A stretch of DNA of 64,000 bases from Gemmatimonadota bacterium (GTDB lineage Bacteria > Gemmatimonadota > Gemmatimonadetes > Gemmatimonadales > Gemmatimonadaceae), in the NCBI GenBank assembly GCA_016874035.1, contig VGVM01000001.1, forward strand, positions 1 through 64,000, read 5' to 3'. A program made the translations under genes and the position numbers. Every line of letters starts with the position of its first letter. Within the stretch, counting starts at the first letter, position 1. This document shows positions 48,171-58,370 of this stretch, in pieces. The notes under the pieces were generated by a model, which was not told the origin of the DNA, searched no databases, and saw only the letters and a program-made list of their open reading frames with translations.

Positions 48171-49475
48171 GTGACTCCCGCATCCTCGTTGGCTGACCGG
48201 CTCTTCCTGCCCGAAAGGGACCAGCGGTCGCAGCTGACCGACCTCGCGCGCGTGCCCCTGCCGCCGCCACTGCGGCCAACCGCGCACCTGCACGTACTCG
48301 ACGTCACGGAGTTCTTCGGTGACACCACCGGCGGCGTGCGCACCTACCTGCGCGCGAAGGCGTCCTATGTGGAACGGCGCGCCGAGCTTGCGCAGACCGT
48401 GGTGGTCCCGGGACGGTGCGACGCGCGGACCGAAAGCGCCGGGGTCCGGGTCTACCGCACAGGCGGACCGCGCGTACCCGGCCAGCCGCAGTACCGGTTA
48501 CTGCTTGCCCCGGAGCGAGTGCGACGGGTGGTTGAGGCCGAGCGACCCGACATCATCGAGACCGGGAGCCCGTACACGGTGCCGTGGATCATTCGCCATG
48601 CCACTCGCCGGCACGAAGCACCGATACTTGCCTTCTGGCACAGTGATTTTCCACGGCTGGCGGCACCGTGGCCGGAGACCGCACCGTGGTGGCGTCGCCG
48701 CGTGTTCGACGCCGCGTGGCGTTATGCGCGCGCGGTTGATGCGGGTGCGGCGTGGAATGTGTGCTGCTCGCGCTACGTCGCCGATGACCTGCGCGCGCAT
48801 GGGATGGACCGCGTCACGACGATCCCGCTCGGCGTGGACCTTGAGCTGTTCAACCCGTCGCGGCGGGCTGCGCGTTCCGCGGTGCGCGAGCGGCTGGGAC
48901 TGCGATCCGGGCCGGCGGTGGGGTTCGTCGGTCGGTTCGGCCCGGAAAAGGAGATCGACCTCGCAGTGCGGGCGTGGCCAACCGTGTACGCGCGGACTGG
49001 CGCGACGCTCGTGTTGATCGGCGACGGGCCTGCGCGCGTGCACCTCGAGCGCGAGGCGTGCCGGGTGTCCGGCGCAGCGAGTCGCCCTGCGTGGTTGGAC
49101 GTGATCCCATTCCAGCGAACGCGCGCGGAAGTCGCCGATGTGGTCGCATCGCTCGATGCCGTCGTGGTTCCCGGTTCGAACGAGTCCTTCGGCCTTGCCG
49201 GGCTCGAAGCGATGGCATGCGGCGTGCCCGTGATCGCCGCGGACCGCGGCGGGATCGCCGAAGTCGTCGCGGACAGTGGCGGCGGCGTGCTGTTTCGCGC
49301 GCGGGATAAAGGGGCACTTGCCGCCGCCGCGTGTGGCTTGCTCGACGGCGACGCCGCCGGGGCGGGCATGCGGGGTCGCGCGTATGCGGAACAGCATCAC
49401 TCGTGGGAGCACACGTTCGACCGGTTGTTCGCGCTGTACGGTTCGATCGTGCGCGAGCGTGGAGGCCGGCGGTGA
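48171..49475 (+). CDS. GT4-family glycosyltransferase
   Basis: About 434 residues. GT-B fold retaining glycosyltransferase: N-terminal acceptor domain (HLHVLDVTEFFGDTTGGVRTYLRAKA, DIIETGSPYTVPWI, AFWHSDFPRLA) and C-terminal donor domain (AVGFVGRFGPEKEIDLAVRAWP, LVLIGDGPARVHLE, VVVPGSNESFGLAGLEAMACGVPVIAADRGGIAEVV), with the E-x7-E motif in NESFGLAGLE. Probably works on lipids or surface glycans. GTG 48171 is chosen because the ORF before it overlaps the divergent aspartase start. The stop overlaps the deacetylase GTG by four bases. Confidence 0.87.
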   Translation: MTPASSLADRLFLPERDQRSQLTDLARVPLPPPLRPTAHLHVLDVTEFFGDTTGGVRTYLRAKASYVERRAELAQTVVVPGRCDARTESAGVRVYRTGGPRVPGQPQYRLLLAPERVRRVVEAERPDIIETGSPYTVPWIIRHATRRHEAPILAFWHSDFPRLAAPWPETAPWWRRRVFDAAWRYARAVDAGAAWNVCCSRYVADDLRAHGMDRVTTIPLGVDLELFNPSRRAARSAVRERLGLRSGPAVGFVGRFGPEKEIDLAVRAWPTVYARTGATLVLIGDGPARVHLEREACRVSGAASRPAWLDVIPFQRTRAEVADVVASLDAVVVPGSNESFGLAGLEAMACGVPVIAADRGGIAEVVADSGGGVLFRARDKGALAAAACGLLDGDAAGAGMRGRAYAEQHHSWEHTFDRLFALYGSIVRERGGRR

Positions 49476-50194
49476 CGCGACTCCTCGTCACGATCCACGA
49501 TGTCGCGCCTCCGTTGATGGGGGCGGTCGAGCGCCTCTGGCGGATATGCGCCGCGCGTCGGGTGACACCGGGCCTGCTGGTCGTACCCGACTGGCACGGC
49601 GGATCGCCGCTGGAGCAACACGCCGACTGTGTCGGGTGGGTGCGCTCGCGCGCCGCCGAAGGCGCCGAGGTGTTCCTGCACGGCGAGCGCCACGATGAGG
49701 CCGGTTCGCCGCGCGGGTTCGCCGACCACGTTCGTGCGTTCGGGCGCACGAATCGCGAGGGCGAGTTCCTCACGCTCTCGTATGCGGCGGCACGCGAGCG
49801 CATTGACCGTGGCCTGCAACGGCTCCGCGCGCTGGGGCTCAACCCGATCGGCTTCGTGCCGCCCGCGTGGCTTGCCAGGCCCGACGCGCACCAAGCCGCA
49901 CGCGACGCCGGGCTCGCGTTCAGCGAGGACGACCGGACGATCTACGCCTTTGGCGCGCGGCGCACCGTCGCCTCCCCGGTGCTGCGCTGGAGCGGTCGCG
50001 GCGCCCTGCGGGCCTACGGCTCGCTGGCCCAGGCGTCGCTGCGCTGGACGCTCCAACGGGAGGCGCCGTGGATGCGCGTCGCGTTGCACCCCGGGGATCT
50101 CGACCATCCCGCCACGGCCGCTTCGGTGGAGCGCGAGCTCGACCGGTGGAGCGCCGTGGCCGAACCGGTCGGCTACGCGCGGATCGCGCCGTAG
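49472..50194 (+). CDS. DUF2334-type polysaccharide deacetylase
   Basis: 240 residues beginning VTRLLVTIHDVAPPLMGAVERLWRIC; the IHDVAP motif and the HGERHDE segment (His-x3-His) supply the metal ligands of the NodB-like carbohydrate esterase fold. GFVPPAWL and the late VALHPGDLDHP fit the same family. It starts at a GTG within the glycosyltransferase stop codon, so the pair likely makes and deacetylates one glycan. No signal peptide: cytoplasmic, as expected for a de-N-acetylase acting on a lipid-linked or nucleotide-linked sugar. Confidence 0.82.
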   Translation: MTRLLVTIHDVAPPLMGAVERLWRICAARRVTPGLLVVPDWHGGSPLEQHADCVGWVRSRAAEGAEVFLHGERHDEAGSPRGFADHVRAFGRTNREGEFLTLSYAAARERIDRGLQRLRALGLNPIGFVPPAWLARPDAHQAARDAGLAFSEDDRTIYAFGARRTVASPVLRWSGRGALRAYGSLAQASLRWTLQREAPWMRVALHPGDLDHPATAASVERELDRWSAVAEPVGYARIAP

Positions 50195-50221
50195 ATTCGA
50201 GTGACCATCACGGAGCTGGAA

Positions 50222-51358
50222 ATGACGACGAGCCGACGGGAGTTCATCGAACGCAGCGCCACGCTTGCGGCACTTGGCTTCACGCCGCGGGCCATCAGCT
50301 TTGACGAATGGGAGGCTGAGCGGCGTCGCACGGAACCGCTGCCGTCCGGTTTTCGCGCGCGGCCGTGCGTGGTCGGGTCCGGAAACGGCTTCCACACGGA
50401 TCGGCCGTCGGGCGTGAAGATCGCGTACGACAAGATCGTGCGGGGCGAGGACACGCTCGATGCGATCATTGCCGGCGTGAACACGCAGGAACTCGACCCC
50501 GAGGACAGTTCGGTCGGGTACGGCGGATTGCCGAACGAGGAAGGGGTCGTGCAACTCGACGCGAGCTGCATGCATGGTCCGTCCAAGCGCGCCGGCGCTG
50601 TCGGTTGCCTCGAGGGGTTCGCCACGCCGTCGAACGTCGCGAAGGCCGTGATGGAATACACCGACCACATTTTCCTCGTGGGCGCCGACGCGCAGCGGTT
50701 CGCGCGCGCGATGGGCTTCGAGGAGCGCGACCTGCTGACGCCGAACTCGAGGGCCGCCTGGGAGAAGTGGAAGTCGGACCCGCGGCGCGTGAGGTCCTGG
50801 GTGAAGGATGCGCCCCGCCCGATGCCGCCGCGCCGCGACTTCGAGGAACAAGCCGAACTCGAAGCACTCGGCATTCCCTGGACGCACGGGACGATCAACA
50901 TGAATGCCGTGAACGCCAACGGGGACTTGAGCTCGGTCACGACCACGAGCGGGCGCGCCTGGAAGGTCGCGGGCCGTGTGGGTGACTCGCCGGTGATCGG
51001 GGCAGGGCAGTACACCGACAACACGGTGGGTTCCGCCGGGAGCACCGGGCGCGGCGAATCGAACATCATGGTGTGCGGCGCGTTTCTCGCCGTCGAGTTC
51101 ATGCGCCAGGGCGTGCAGCCGGAGGAAGCGCTGCTCCGCACCATGCGGCGCGTGATCGCGATGTCGGAACCCCGATTGCTGGACGACCGCGGTCGGCCGT
51201 GGTTCGACCTCGAGTTTTACGCGCTCACGAAGGACGGGCGTTTCGCCGGTGCCTCGGCGTACGAGGGGGCTCGCTACGCGGTCTGCGACGAGCGCGGCCC
51301 GCGTCTCGAGACGGGCGCATTCCTCTTCCGGGCGTCGGAGAGGCCTCGCCGCGCGTGA
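50222..51358 (+). CDS. Asparaginase-2/glycosylasparaginase-family Ntn hydrolase
   Basis: 378 residues. A Tat-type leader begins SRREFIERSATLAALG. The enzyme is an N-terminal-nucleophile amidohydrolase that activates itself by cleaving before a Thr; the site is WTHGTINMNAVNANGDL (usually H-D/G-T). Other family segments: DTLDAIIAGVNTQELDPEDSSVGYGGLPNEEGVVQLDASCMHG and GQYTDNTVGSAGSTGRGESNIMVCGAFLAVE. It hydrolyses the amide of N-glycosyl-asparagine, isoaspartyl peptides or asparagine, probably in the periplasm. ATG 50222 is supported by GGAG nine bases upstream. Confidence 0.88.
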   Translation: MTTSRREFIERSATLAALGFTPRAISFDEWEAERRRTEPLPSGFRARPCVVGSGNGFHTDRPSGVKIAYDKIVRGEDTLDAIIAGVNTQELDPEDSSVGYGGLPNEEGVVQLDASCMHGPSKRAGAVGCLEGFATPSNVAKAVMEYTDHIFLVGADAQRFARAMGFEERDLLTPNSRAAWEKWKSDPRRVRSWVKDAPRPMPPRRDFEEQAELEALGIPWTHGTINMNAVNANGDLSSVTTTSGRAWKVAGRVGDSPVIGAGQYTDNTVGSAGSTGRGESNIMVCGAFLAVEFMRQGVQPEEALLRTMRRVIAMSEPRLLDDRGRPWFDLEFYALTKDGRFAGASAYEGARYAVCDERGPRLETGAFLFRASERPRRA

Positions 51359-51404
51359 GGTCAGTCCTCCGAGACGATCGTGGCCGCGGGCACCCGGTTG
51401 ATCG

Positions 51405-52109
51405 TCATGGGCGACCCGGCGTCGGTGGCGCACCTGGACTCCGAGGCGCGCGGTCCATCTCGTTGAGCAAACGGGCGGCGACGCCGAGCGCCTCACCGAG
51501 GCGCGGCGTCGGCTCGGAGATCGGGGCGGCGTAGAAGTTCACCAGTCGCGAACGGTACGCCGTGTGCGCCGAGAGGTCGCGCAGGGTGAGCTGCCATTGC
51601 ACGCTGTCGCGCCCGACCCGGAACGCCGTGAACGACGCGAACACGTCGGCGTTGAGGATCTTCGCGAGGTCGTCGATCGTGCGGGTCTTGGCGAGCGCGA
51701 ACTCCACCGTGTCGGCGGCGACGGGGATGAACCGCTTCGTGGCCCCGAACGCGTTCCGTGCGGAGTCCACCAGTGCGGCCGCCGTCGTGGCGGAAGCCTG
51801 GAGCGAGGTGGACAGGCGCGGCTGCGTCACGAAGATGCGTCGCGGCGCCCCGAGCGTCGCGGCACGCTTGTCGAACGCCGTGGCATCCAGCGAGTTCGTG
51901 CGGCGCGCGGATTCCTCGCGAAGGTTCGCGGCGGAACGCAGGATCGAATCGAGTTCCGGCCCAAGGGGTACTTGGGGCACGGGACCCCGTCGGCCATCGG
52001 TCGGTGGCGCGCCCCGGCGGCCGAACGGCTCGCCACCGCGGGCAAATGCCTGGCCCGCGCGCCCTTCCTGGATGCGCGCAAGCGTGTCGAACACCGCCCG
52101 CTGGATCTC
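51405..52109 (-). pseudogene. 3' half of the kinase gene, downstream of an in-frame amber codon
   Basis: The open frame continues directly after the TAG at 52112-52110 in the same reading frame: EIQRAVFDTLARIQEG, then 220 residues rich in Arg, Ala and Ser with an Ala-rich beta/alpha pattern (FALAKTRTIDDLAKILNADVFASFTAFRVGRDSVQWQLTLRDLSAHTAY). The latter part looks like the extracytoplasmic sensor or effector tail of such kinases. It could be translated separately from GTG 52094 (GGAG 12 bases upstream), be produced by amber read-through, or be dead. It ends PGAPPTPGRP. Confidence 0.6.
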
Positions 52110-53306
52110 CTAGCGGATCGAGTCCGCCATGCGGCGCAGGAGCGCCGTGTCAGTGACCAGCGCCGCTCGCGCGTTCGCCGCGGCGGCCGGGTTGCGTCCG
52201 CCGATCGTGTCGGTCTGTGAGACCGCCGGTCGCCGTTCCGCGAGTCGCGCCTCGACTGCCCGCGCGATCGCGAGCGATTCGGCACGCGTCAGGAGCGGAC
52301 CGCCGGGCGAGACCGTCACCGTGTCACGAACGACGATCGGTGGCTGCGTCAGCCCGCCGCGCTGCCATACGGCCACCGCCGCGAGCACGACGCCGGCGGT
52401 CGCGAGCGCGATCCACGCCTGACGATTGCCAGCGCGCGTGGGAACTTCGGTCGGAGCCGCGTCGGCCGCATCAATCAATGCGAGCAGCTCGCGCGCGGTT
52501 TGCGGGCGATCTTCCGGCCGCTTGGCCATGCACCTCGTGACCAGTGCCGAGAGTGCCGCCGGCACATCGCGCCGGACCTTCGCGAGCGGTGGCGGCTCCA
52601 GCGTAAGCTGCGCGGCCAACGTCTGGGCCGGCGACGAAGCGGCGAAGGGCATTGCGCCCGTCAGGAGTTCGTAGGCCGTCAAGCCGACCGCGTAGATGTC
52701 CACGCGGTGATCCGCCTTCGGGTCGCCGGCGAGCTGCTCTGGCGCCATGTAGGCGGGCGTGCCGATCGCCATGCCGGTGGTCGTCATTCCCGCCGCGGGG
52801 AGCGACGCCGAGATCGCCTTGGCCACGCCAAAATCGGTCACGACGGCGTGCGACCCGCTGCGCAGGATGTTGCCGGGCTTGATGTCGCGGTGGATCACGC
52901 CACGCTCGTGCGCGTAGCCGAGCGCGTCCACGACACCGCGCATGATGCGCAGCACCTCGCGCGGGGCGAACGACGCCTTGGCCTCGAGCGCGTGCCGCAA
53001 CGACTCGCCCTCGATGAAGGGCATCGTATAGTACAGCAGGTCGCCGTGCTCGCCCGCCGCATACAGCGGGACGATGTGCGGGTGCTGGAGCTGGGCGGCC
53101 AGCTGGACCTGGCGGCGGAACCGTTCGCGATTGACGCCGGCCGCGAGTTCAGGCGGCAGCACCTTGATCACGACCTTGCGGCCGAGCGCCCGCTCCGTGG
53201 CCAGGAACACGCGACTCATCCCGCCACCGAGCAGCTCGCGCTCGATGTCGTACGCACCGGCAAACGCGGTGCGAATCTCGTCGGTCCGGACCCGGTCCTG
53301 TGGCAT
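52110..53306 (-). CDS. Ser/Thr protein kinase, membrane-anchored, truncated by an in-frame amber codon
   Basis: 398 residues to the TAG. Hanks-type kinase: glycine loop LGGGMSRVFLA, ATP Lys KVVIKVL, catalytic loop VIHRDIKPGNIL, DFGVAKA, and GTPAYMAPEQ; all catalytic residues are intact. A membrane helix follows the kinase domain (AWIALATAGVVLAAVAVWQRGG), placing the C-terminal part outside. The frame stops at ATCCGCTAGGAG (DSIR*E), and the following codons continue the helical sequence EIQRAVFDTLARIQ. So this is probably a formerly 633-residue kinase with its extracytoplasmic part cut off; a sequencing error or assembly error cannot be excluded. Confidence 0.85.
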   Translation of the reverse strand: MPQDRVRTDEIRTAFAGAYDIERELLGGGMSRVFLATERALGRKVVIKVLPPELAAGVNRERFRRQVQLAAQLQHPHIVPLYAAGEHGDLLYYTMPFIEGESLRHALEAKASFAPREVLRIMRGVVDALGYAHERGVIHRDIKPGNILRSGSHAVVTDFGVAKAISASLPAAGMTTTGMAIGTPAYMAPEQLAGDPKADHRVDIYAVGLTAYELLTGAMPFAASSPAQTLAAQLTLEPPPLAKVRRDVPAALSALVTRCMAKRPEDRPQTARELLALIDAADAAPTEVPTRAGNRQAWIALATAGVVLAAVAVWQRGGLTQPPIVVRDTVTVSPGGPLLTRAESLAIARAVEARLAERRPAVSQTDTIGGRNPAAAANARAALVTDTALLRRMADSIR

Positions 53307-53366
53307 GGCTACGAGTTAGACACCCTCATACCCGAAAACGTGAACTCGGGCGCCGCCTCCCGCCGG

Positions 53367-54716
53367 CTAGGCGTCGAATCGACTCGAGGCCGACCGGACC
53401 TTCGCCGAGGCCTCGCCCAGGTGCGAGGCAGCCGCGGCGATCTCGCGGTTCGAGCTGTCCTGTCGGACGGTCGCGGCCCCGAGTTCCTTCATGGCCGCGG
53501 CGAACTCGGCCGTGGCCGACTCGAGGTTTCCGACGCGCGCCCGGAGGTCGGCCGCCAGCTCGCTCGCGCCGGTTGCCGACTCCGCCGCGGCCCCGGCGTG
53601 GCGTTCGCCATCCACGACGGCCGTCGCCACGTCCGCAAGCGACGAGCGGCCGTCGGACGTGGCGTCGCGAACGAGCTTGAGCGCGGCCTCCGCCTGCGAG
53701 GTGGACGACCGGGCATCGTCAATCTCGCCCTGGACGTTCGCCACGAGCGCGGCGGTCCGCTCGGCGGCGTCGGCCGCCATGGCGGCAAGTCGCCGCACCT
53801 CATTGGCGACAACCGCGAAGCCTTCGCCGTGCTCGCCCGCGCGAGCCGCCTCCATGGCGGCGTTGAGGGCGAGCAACTTCGACTGCCGCGCGATCTGCTG
53901 GACGAGGCGAACGAAATCGCGCATCTCGCCCGTGGCGGCGGCCAGCGTTTCGGTGGCCGCGACCGAGGCCGCTACGTCGCGCCGGAGCGCATCGAGGTGA
54001 TGCGCGCCGTCCTCCAGGCGCGCGCGGCTGGCGTGGGCCAGCGCGCGGAGGTGCGTGTTCCGCGCCACATCGGCCCGGGCGCGCTCCGCGGCGTCCCGCG
54101 CGATGTCGTCCAGTTGTGTGGCGTCGCCGCCGAATTCTTCGATGTGCGCCGCCATCGTGCTCGCCTGGGCGGTCAGCGCATGCGCGACGCCGACGGCGGC
54201 ACTCCCGGCGGCGGACGCGGCGGCGTTTGTCCTGGCGATCGCGCCGGCGATGTCCGAGGTCTCCGTCGCCGCCCGATGCAGCTGGGTGGCGACGGCGCGC
54301 AGCTCGCGCGTCACGGCAACGAGGGCGCGGGCGAGGCGCCCAACCTCTCCGCCCTCGGTCGCCGCGGAGGGCCGCCGCGAGAGGTCGCCGGCCGCCACCC
54401 CTTCGGCGACGTCCGCCAGGTCGCTCAGCTGCCGGCCCACTTGGGGCGATACGACGAGCCGCACGACGACACCGGCCGATGCGACAGCGACGGCGGCCAG
54501 GAGCGCAGCCAGCCAGAGGGAATGCCCACCCGCCGCGATATCTCCGAGCGCGCCGCGGCCCATCCACAGGAGGAGGGCCGTCGCCGCGAGCGCGGCGATG
54601 CTCAACCCCGTGGTGATCCGGTCAATGCGGTGCGCCCGCGGCTCGAGTGCGGCATCGAGGGCTGCGCTCCGGCGTATGTCCGCTTGGGCTAGATTTGGCT
54701 GCACCGGCTGGCTCAT
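53367..54716 (-). CDS. Methyl-accepting chemotaxis-type signalling protein
   Basis: 449 residues. Two membrane helices ([20 protein letters not shown] and [23 protein letters not shown]) leave almost no periplasmic sensor. A HAMP-like segment ([21 protein letters not shown]) precedes the MCP coiled coil, whose signalling tip is nearly canonical: [42 protein letters not shown]. The C-terminal third is Ala/Glu-rich, as in chemoreceptors with methylation helices. It should couple to CheA/CheW, none of which are in the window. ATG 54716 is chosen over the track's 54908, which would reach into the leuS leader. Confidence 0.87.
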   Translation of the reverse strand: MSQPVQPNLAQADIRRSAALDAALEPRAHRIDRITTGLSIAALAATALLLWMGRGALGDIAAGGHSLWLAALLAAVAVASAGVVVRLVVSPQVGRQLSDLADVAEGVAAGDLSRRPSAATEGGEVGRLARALVAVTRELRAVATQLHRAATETSDIAGAIARTNAAASAAGSAAVGVAHALTAQASTMAAHIEEFGGDATQLDDIARDAAERARADVARNTHLRALAHASRARLEDGAHHLDALRRDVAASVAATETLAAATGEMRDFVRLVQQIARQSKLLALNAAMEAARAGEHGEGFAVVANEVRRLAAMAADAAERTAALVANVQGEIDDARSSTSQAEAALKLVRDATSDGRSSLADVATAVVDGERHAGAAAESATGASELAADLRARVGNLESATAEFAAAMKELGAATVRQDSSNREIAAAASHLGEASAKVRSASSRFDA

Positions 54717-54789
54717 CAACGACCCTGAACTGGACCTGTTAGTCGCACCGGGATCGTGCGGCCCACGCCGACGTCCCACCCCGCCCGTC

Positions 54790-57303
54790 ATGACTGCCCA
54801 GACCACACCAGCCTCCGGCCCGCCCGAACCGCCAGCATATATCCCCGCCACTGTCGAATCGAAGTGGCGCGAGCGATGGGCCGCCCGCGGCACGAACGTC
54901 GCAAGCATCGAGGGCAGCGACCGGCCGTTCTACGCCCTCATGATGTTCCCGTATCCGTCGGCCGAAGGGCTGCACGTCGGGAACCTCTTCGCCTTCACTG
55001 GCAATGATATCTTCGCCCGCTTCCAGCGGCTACAAGGGCGTCAGGTCTTCGAGCCGATCGGGTTCGACGCGTTCGGCATTCACTCGGAAAACTACGCGCT
55101 CAAGGTCGGTACCCACCCGATGGAGCTGATCCCGCGGAACGTCGCGAACTTCACGCGGCAACTCACGGCGGCGGGATTCATGGTGGACTGGACGCGCACC
55201 GTGGATACGACGCACCCGTCGTATTACCGCTGGACGCAGTGGGTCTTCCTGCAGTTGTTCAAGCGCGGGCTCGCGTACCGCAAGAAGGCCGCGGTGAACT
55301 GGTGCCCGAGCTGCATGACCGTGCTCGCCAACGAGCAGGTGGAAGGCGGCGCCTGCGAGCGGTGCGGCACGCAGGTCGAGCAGCGCGCGCTCGAGCAGTG
55401 GTTCTTCCACATCACCGATTACGCCGCGCGGCTGCTCGGCAACCTCGACTCGCTCGACTGGTCCAACACCACCAAGACGGCGCAGCGGACCTGGATCGGC
55501 CGCTCTGAGGGGGCCGAGATCCGGTTCCGGATCCTCAACCCGCTCGAGGACGCCGGGAGCGCGGCCGTACACGTCAGCACCCAGATCACGCCGGGGACGC
55601 GCGAACTCCCGGTGTTCACGACCCGGCCCGACACGATCTTCGGCGCGACGTACCTCGTGCTCGCGCCGGAACATCCGCTGCTCGACGACATCGTGAGCGA
55701 GGAACAGCGCAGTGCGGTCGTGGCGTACCGGGTGCAGGCATCGAAGCAGGACCTCATCACGCGGAAGTCGGTGCGAGAGAAGACGGGCGTGTTCACCGGC
55801 GCGTACGCGGTGAATCCGGCCACGGGCGAAATGATCCCGGTCTGGACCGCGGACTACGTACTGATGGACTACGGCACCGGCGCGATCATGGCGGTGCCCG
55901 GGCATGACGAGCGGGACTTCGAGTTTGCGCAGGCCTTCGGGCTGCCGGTCGAACGCGTCGTGGCCGGGCCCGGGCAGAAGGCGAAGACGCCACTCACCGA
56001 GGCTTACACCGAGACCGAAGGCGCGACGCTGGTGAACAGCGAGAAGTTCAACGGCTATTCGATAGATGAAGGCAAGAAGGCGATCACCGCGTGGCTCGAG
56101 GAACAGCATGCGGCGAAGGCCGTCACCAACTATCGGCTGCACGACTGGTGCATTTCCCGCCAGCGGTACTGGGGTCCGCCGATCCCGATCATCCACTGCG
56201 ATGCGTGTGGGGCCGTGCCCGTCCCGGATGCGGACCTGCCGGTGATCCTGCCGAACATCCCCGATTTCAAGCCGGACGATTCCGGCGTCTCGCCGCTCGC
56301 GCGGCACGAGGAGTGGTACCGCGTGCCGTGCCCGGCGTGCGGCAAGCCGGCGCGCCGCGAAACCGACGTCAGCGACACCTTCCTCGACAGCGGCTGGTAT
56401 TTCCTTCGCTATCCGAGCGTACGCGCCGCGGACGCCGACGCGGCGCCGTTCAATGCGGAGATCACGAAACGCTGGCTGCCGGTGGATTCGTACATCGGCG
56501 GGAACGAGCACGCCGTGCTCCACCTGCTGTACTCGCGCTTCCTGACCATGGTGCTGCACGACGCGGGGCACCTCGCGTTCGAGGAGCCGTTCACCAAGTT
56601 CCGCGCGCATGGCCTGATCATCCGTGACGGCGCGAAGATGTCGAAGTCGAAGGGCAACGTCGTCATTCCCGACGTGTACATCAACGAGTGGGGGGCCGAC
56701 ACCTTCCGCACGTACCTGATGTTCCTCGGCCCGTTCGAGGAAGGCGGCGACTTCCGCGACGCCGGGATCAGCGGCGTGCGCCGGTTCCTCGATCGGATCT
56801 GGGCATCCGTGCAGGCGGCCTCGGCGACCGGGGCTCCCCACGAGGAGGTCATGCGAAAGCTGCATGCGACGATCCGCAAGGTCGGCGAGGACATTCCGCG
56901 ATTGCAGTACAACACGGCGATCGCCGCGATGATGGAGTACGTGAACGTGCTCCGGCGTGGCGAGCGCACGCCGCACCGCGCCGAGGTCGAGCCCCTGGTG
57001 CAGTTGGTCTCGCCGTTCGCCCCGCACGTGGCGGAAGAGCTCTGGGAGATGCTCGGGCACACGACCGGCATCTTCGATTCGGGCTGGCCGGCGTTTGATG
57101 CCGCGCTCGCCGCGGGCGATACGATGACAATCGCCGTGCAGGTGAACGGCAAGACGCGCGGGTCGGTCGTCGTCCCGCAGTCCGCCGACGAGCCGGCCGT
57201 GGTGGCCGCGGCAAAGGCGGACGCGGCGGTGGCGAAATTCTTCCCCGCGAGCCCGCGGAAGGTGATCTATGTGCCGGGGCGAATCCTGAACGTGGTGGGT
57301 TGA
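54790..57303 (+). CDS. leuS: Leucyl-tRNA synthetase
   Basis: 837 residues, normal for the bacterial enzyme. It attaches leucine to tRNA-Leu. The class I signatures are [22 protein letters not shown] (HIGH-type HVGN) and [13 protein letters not shown] (KMSKS). A zinc-like cysteine cluster ([24 protein letters not shown]) and the CP1 editing domain ([40 protein letters not shown]) are in place, so mischarged Ile/Nva-tRNA can be cleared. The start ATG 54790 ([15 protein letters not shown]) is preferred to the track's 54055, which covers the divergent chemoreceptor gene. Confidence 0.96.
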   Translation: MTAQTTPASGPPEPPAYIPATVESKWRERWAARGTNVASIEGSDRPFYALMMFPYPSAEGLHVGNLFAFTGNDIFARFQRLQGRQVFEPIGFDAFGIHSENYALKVGTHPMELIPRNVANFTRQLTAAGFMVDWTRTVDTTHPSYYRWTQWVFLQLFKRGLAYRKKAAVNWCPSCMTVLANEQVEGGACERCGTQVEQRALEQWFFHITDYAARLLGNLDSLDWSNTTKTAQRTWIGRSEGAEIRFRILNPLEDAGSAAVHVSTQITPGTRELPVFTTRPDTIFGATYLVLAPEHPLLDDIVSEEQRSAVVAYRVQASKQDLITRKSVREKTGVFTGAYAVNPATGEMIPVWTADYVLMDYGTGAIMAVPGHDERDFEFAQAFGLPVERVVAGPGQKAKTPLTEAYTETEGATLVNSEKFNGYSIDEGKKAITAWLEEQHAAKAVTNYRLHDWCISRQRYWGPPIPIIHCDACGAVPVPDADLPVILPNIPDFKPDDSGVSPLARHEEWYRVPCPACGKPARRETDVSDTFLDSGWYFLRYPSVRAADADAAPFNAEITKRWLPVDSYIGGNEHAVLHLLYSRFLTMVLHDAGHLAFEEPFTKFRAHGLIIRDGAKMSKSKGNVVIPDVYINEWGADTFRTYLMFLGPFEEGGDFRDAGISGVRRFLDRIWASVQAASATGAPHEEVMRKLHATIRKVGEDIPRLQYNTAIAAMMEYVNVLRRGERTPHRAEVEPLVQLVSPFAPHVAEELWEMLGHTTGIFDSGWPAFDAALAAGDTMTIAVQVNGKTRGSVVVPQSADEPAVVAAAKADAAVAKFFPASPRKVIYVPGRILNVVG

Positions 57304-57329
57304 GCCCGACCGTTTCCCGAGGGAATGCC

Positions 57330-58325
57330 ATGCGCCTGACAATCGTTGCTGTCGTGCTCGTCCCGAGCTTCCTCAACGCGCAGGCGCAGCCGGTGCCCGC
57401 GACGACGGCGATCCCCGGATGGCAGTGGACGATGGACAGCGTCCGCAAGACAGTGAACGCCGTCCGCGCCGGCAAGTCGTTGCAGCCGAAGACCTGGCCG
57501 GATGGGAAGAAGGTGGCCGTGCTGCTTTCGTTCGATGCCGACAACGAGACCGTCACGCTGCGCTTCGGCGAGACGTCGGTGGGCGCGCTGTCCATGGGCG
57601 AGTTCGGCGCACGCGTCGGCCTCGGCCGCGTGCTCGATGTGCTCGACGAGCGGCGCATACCCGCCTCGTTCTTCGTGCCGTCGGTCAGTCTCGAGCTCCA
57701 CCCGGAAATGGCGACGGCGATCAAGAAGAGTGGGCGTCATGAGTTCGGCGTGCACGGCTGGATCCATGAGATGAACACGACGCTTCCGGATTCGATCGAG
57801 CGTCGGCTGCTCACCCGGGCGCTCGCCGACCTCACGCGGCTCACGGGCACGAAGCCGACCGGCTACCGGGCGCCGTCGTGGAACTTCAGCCCCAACACGT
57901 TGGCCATCATTCGCGATCTCGGTTTCCGGTACGAGAGTTCACTGATGGCGGACGATCGCCCGTACGAGCTGCTCCAGAACGGGCAGGCGACGGGGATCGT
58001 GGAGCTGCCGGTGCAGTGGATCCTCGACGACGCGCCGCTCGTCAACCCGCAGGGCGAGCGCTACAGCGCTCCGCGCGACGTCGCGCAGGTGTGGATGGAC
58101 GAGTTCGACAAGGCCTACGCCGAGGGCACGATGTTCGTGCTGACGATGCATCCGCACATCATCGGGCACCGTTCGCGGATCGTGGCGCTCGAGTTGCTGC
58201 TGGATCACATCCGCGTGAAAGCCGGCAATGACGTGTGGTACGCCACCCACGGCGCGGCGGCCGAGTACGTGCGGCGTGAGGCGCGCCTGGGCGAGCCGGT
58301 GCCGCGGGGTCGGCGGCAGCCGTAG
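57330..58325 (+). CDS. Secreted polysaccharide deacetylase (NodB homology)
   Basis: About 331 residues. Signal peptide MRLTIVAVVLVPSFLNAQAQ; start at ATG 57330 instead of 57300. The NodB fold has the first metal Asp in SFDADNETVTLRFGET, the metal His pair in HEFGVHGWIHEMN, and RAPSWNFSPNTLAIIRDLGFRYESSLM (motif 3). The late motif is FVLTMHPHIIGH. It de-N-acetylates an amino sugar polymer (chitin, chitosan-type or peptidoglycan) outside the inner membrane. Only 26 bases after leuS; no visible partner. Confidence 0.87.
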   Translation: MRLTIVAVVLVPSFLNAQAQPVPATTAIPGWQWTMDSVRKTVNAVRAGKSLQPKTWPDGKKVAVLLSFDADNETVTLRFGETSVGALSMGEFGARVGLGRVLDVLDERRIPASFFVPSVSLELHPEMATAIKKSGRHEFGVHGWIHEMNTTLPDSIERRLLTRALADLTRLTGTKPTGYRAPSWNFSPNTLAIIRDLGFRYESSLMADDRPYELLQNGQATGIVELPVQWILDDAPLVNPQGERYSAPRDVAQVWMDEFDKAYAEGTMFVLTMHPHIIGHRSRIVALELLLDHIRVKAGNDVWYATHGAAAEYVRREARLGEPVPRGRRQP

Positions 58326-58370
58326 CGGTTCGGATTGCGCGGGGTCAGCGGCTGCCGCGCCGCCGCGTGA

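Noticed and set aside
54055-54789. N-terminal 245 residues of the track's leuS ORF
   Set aside because: They are antisense to the chemoreceptor gene; LeuRS homology begins after ATG 54790.
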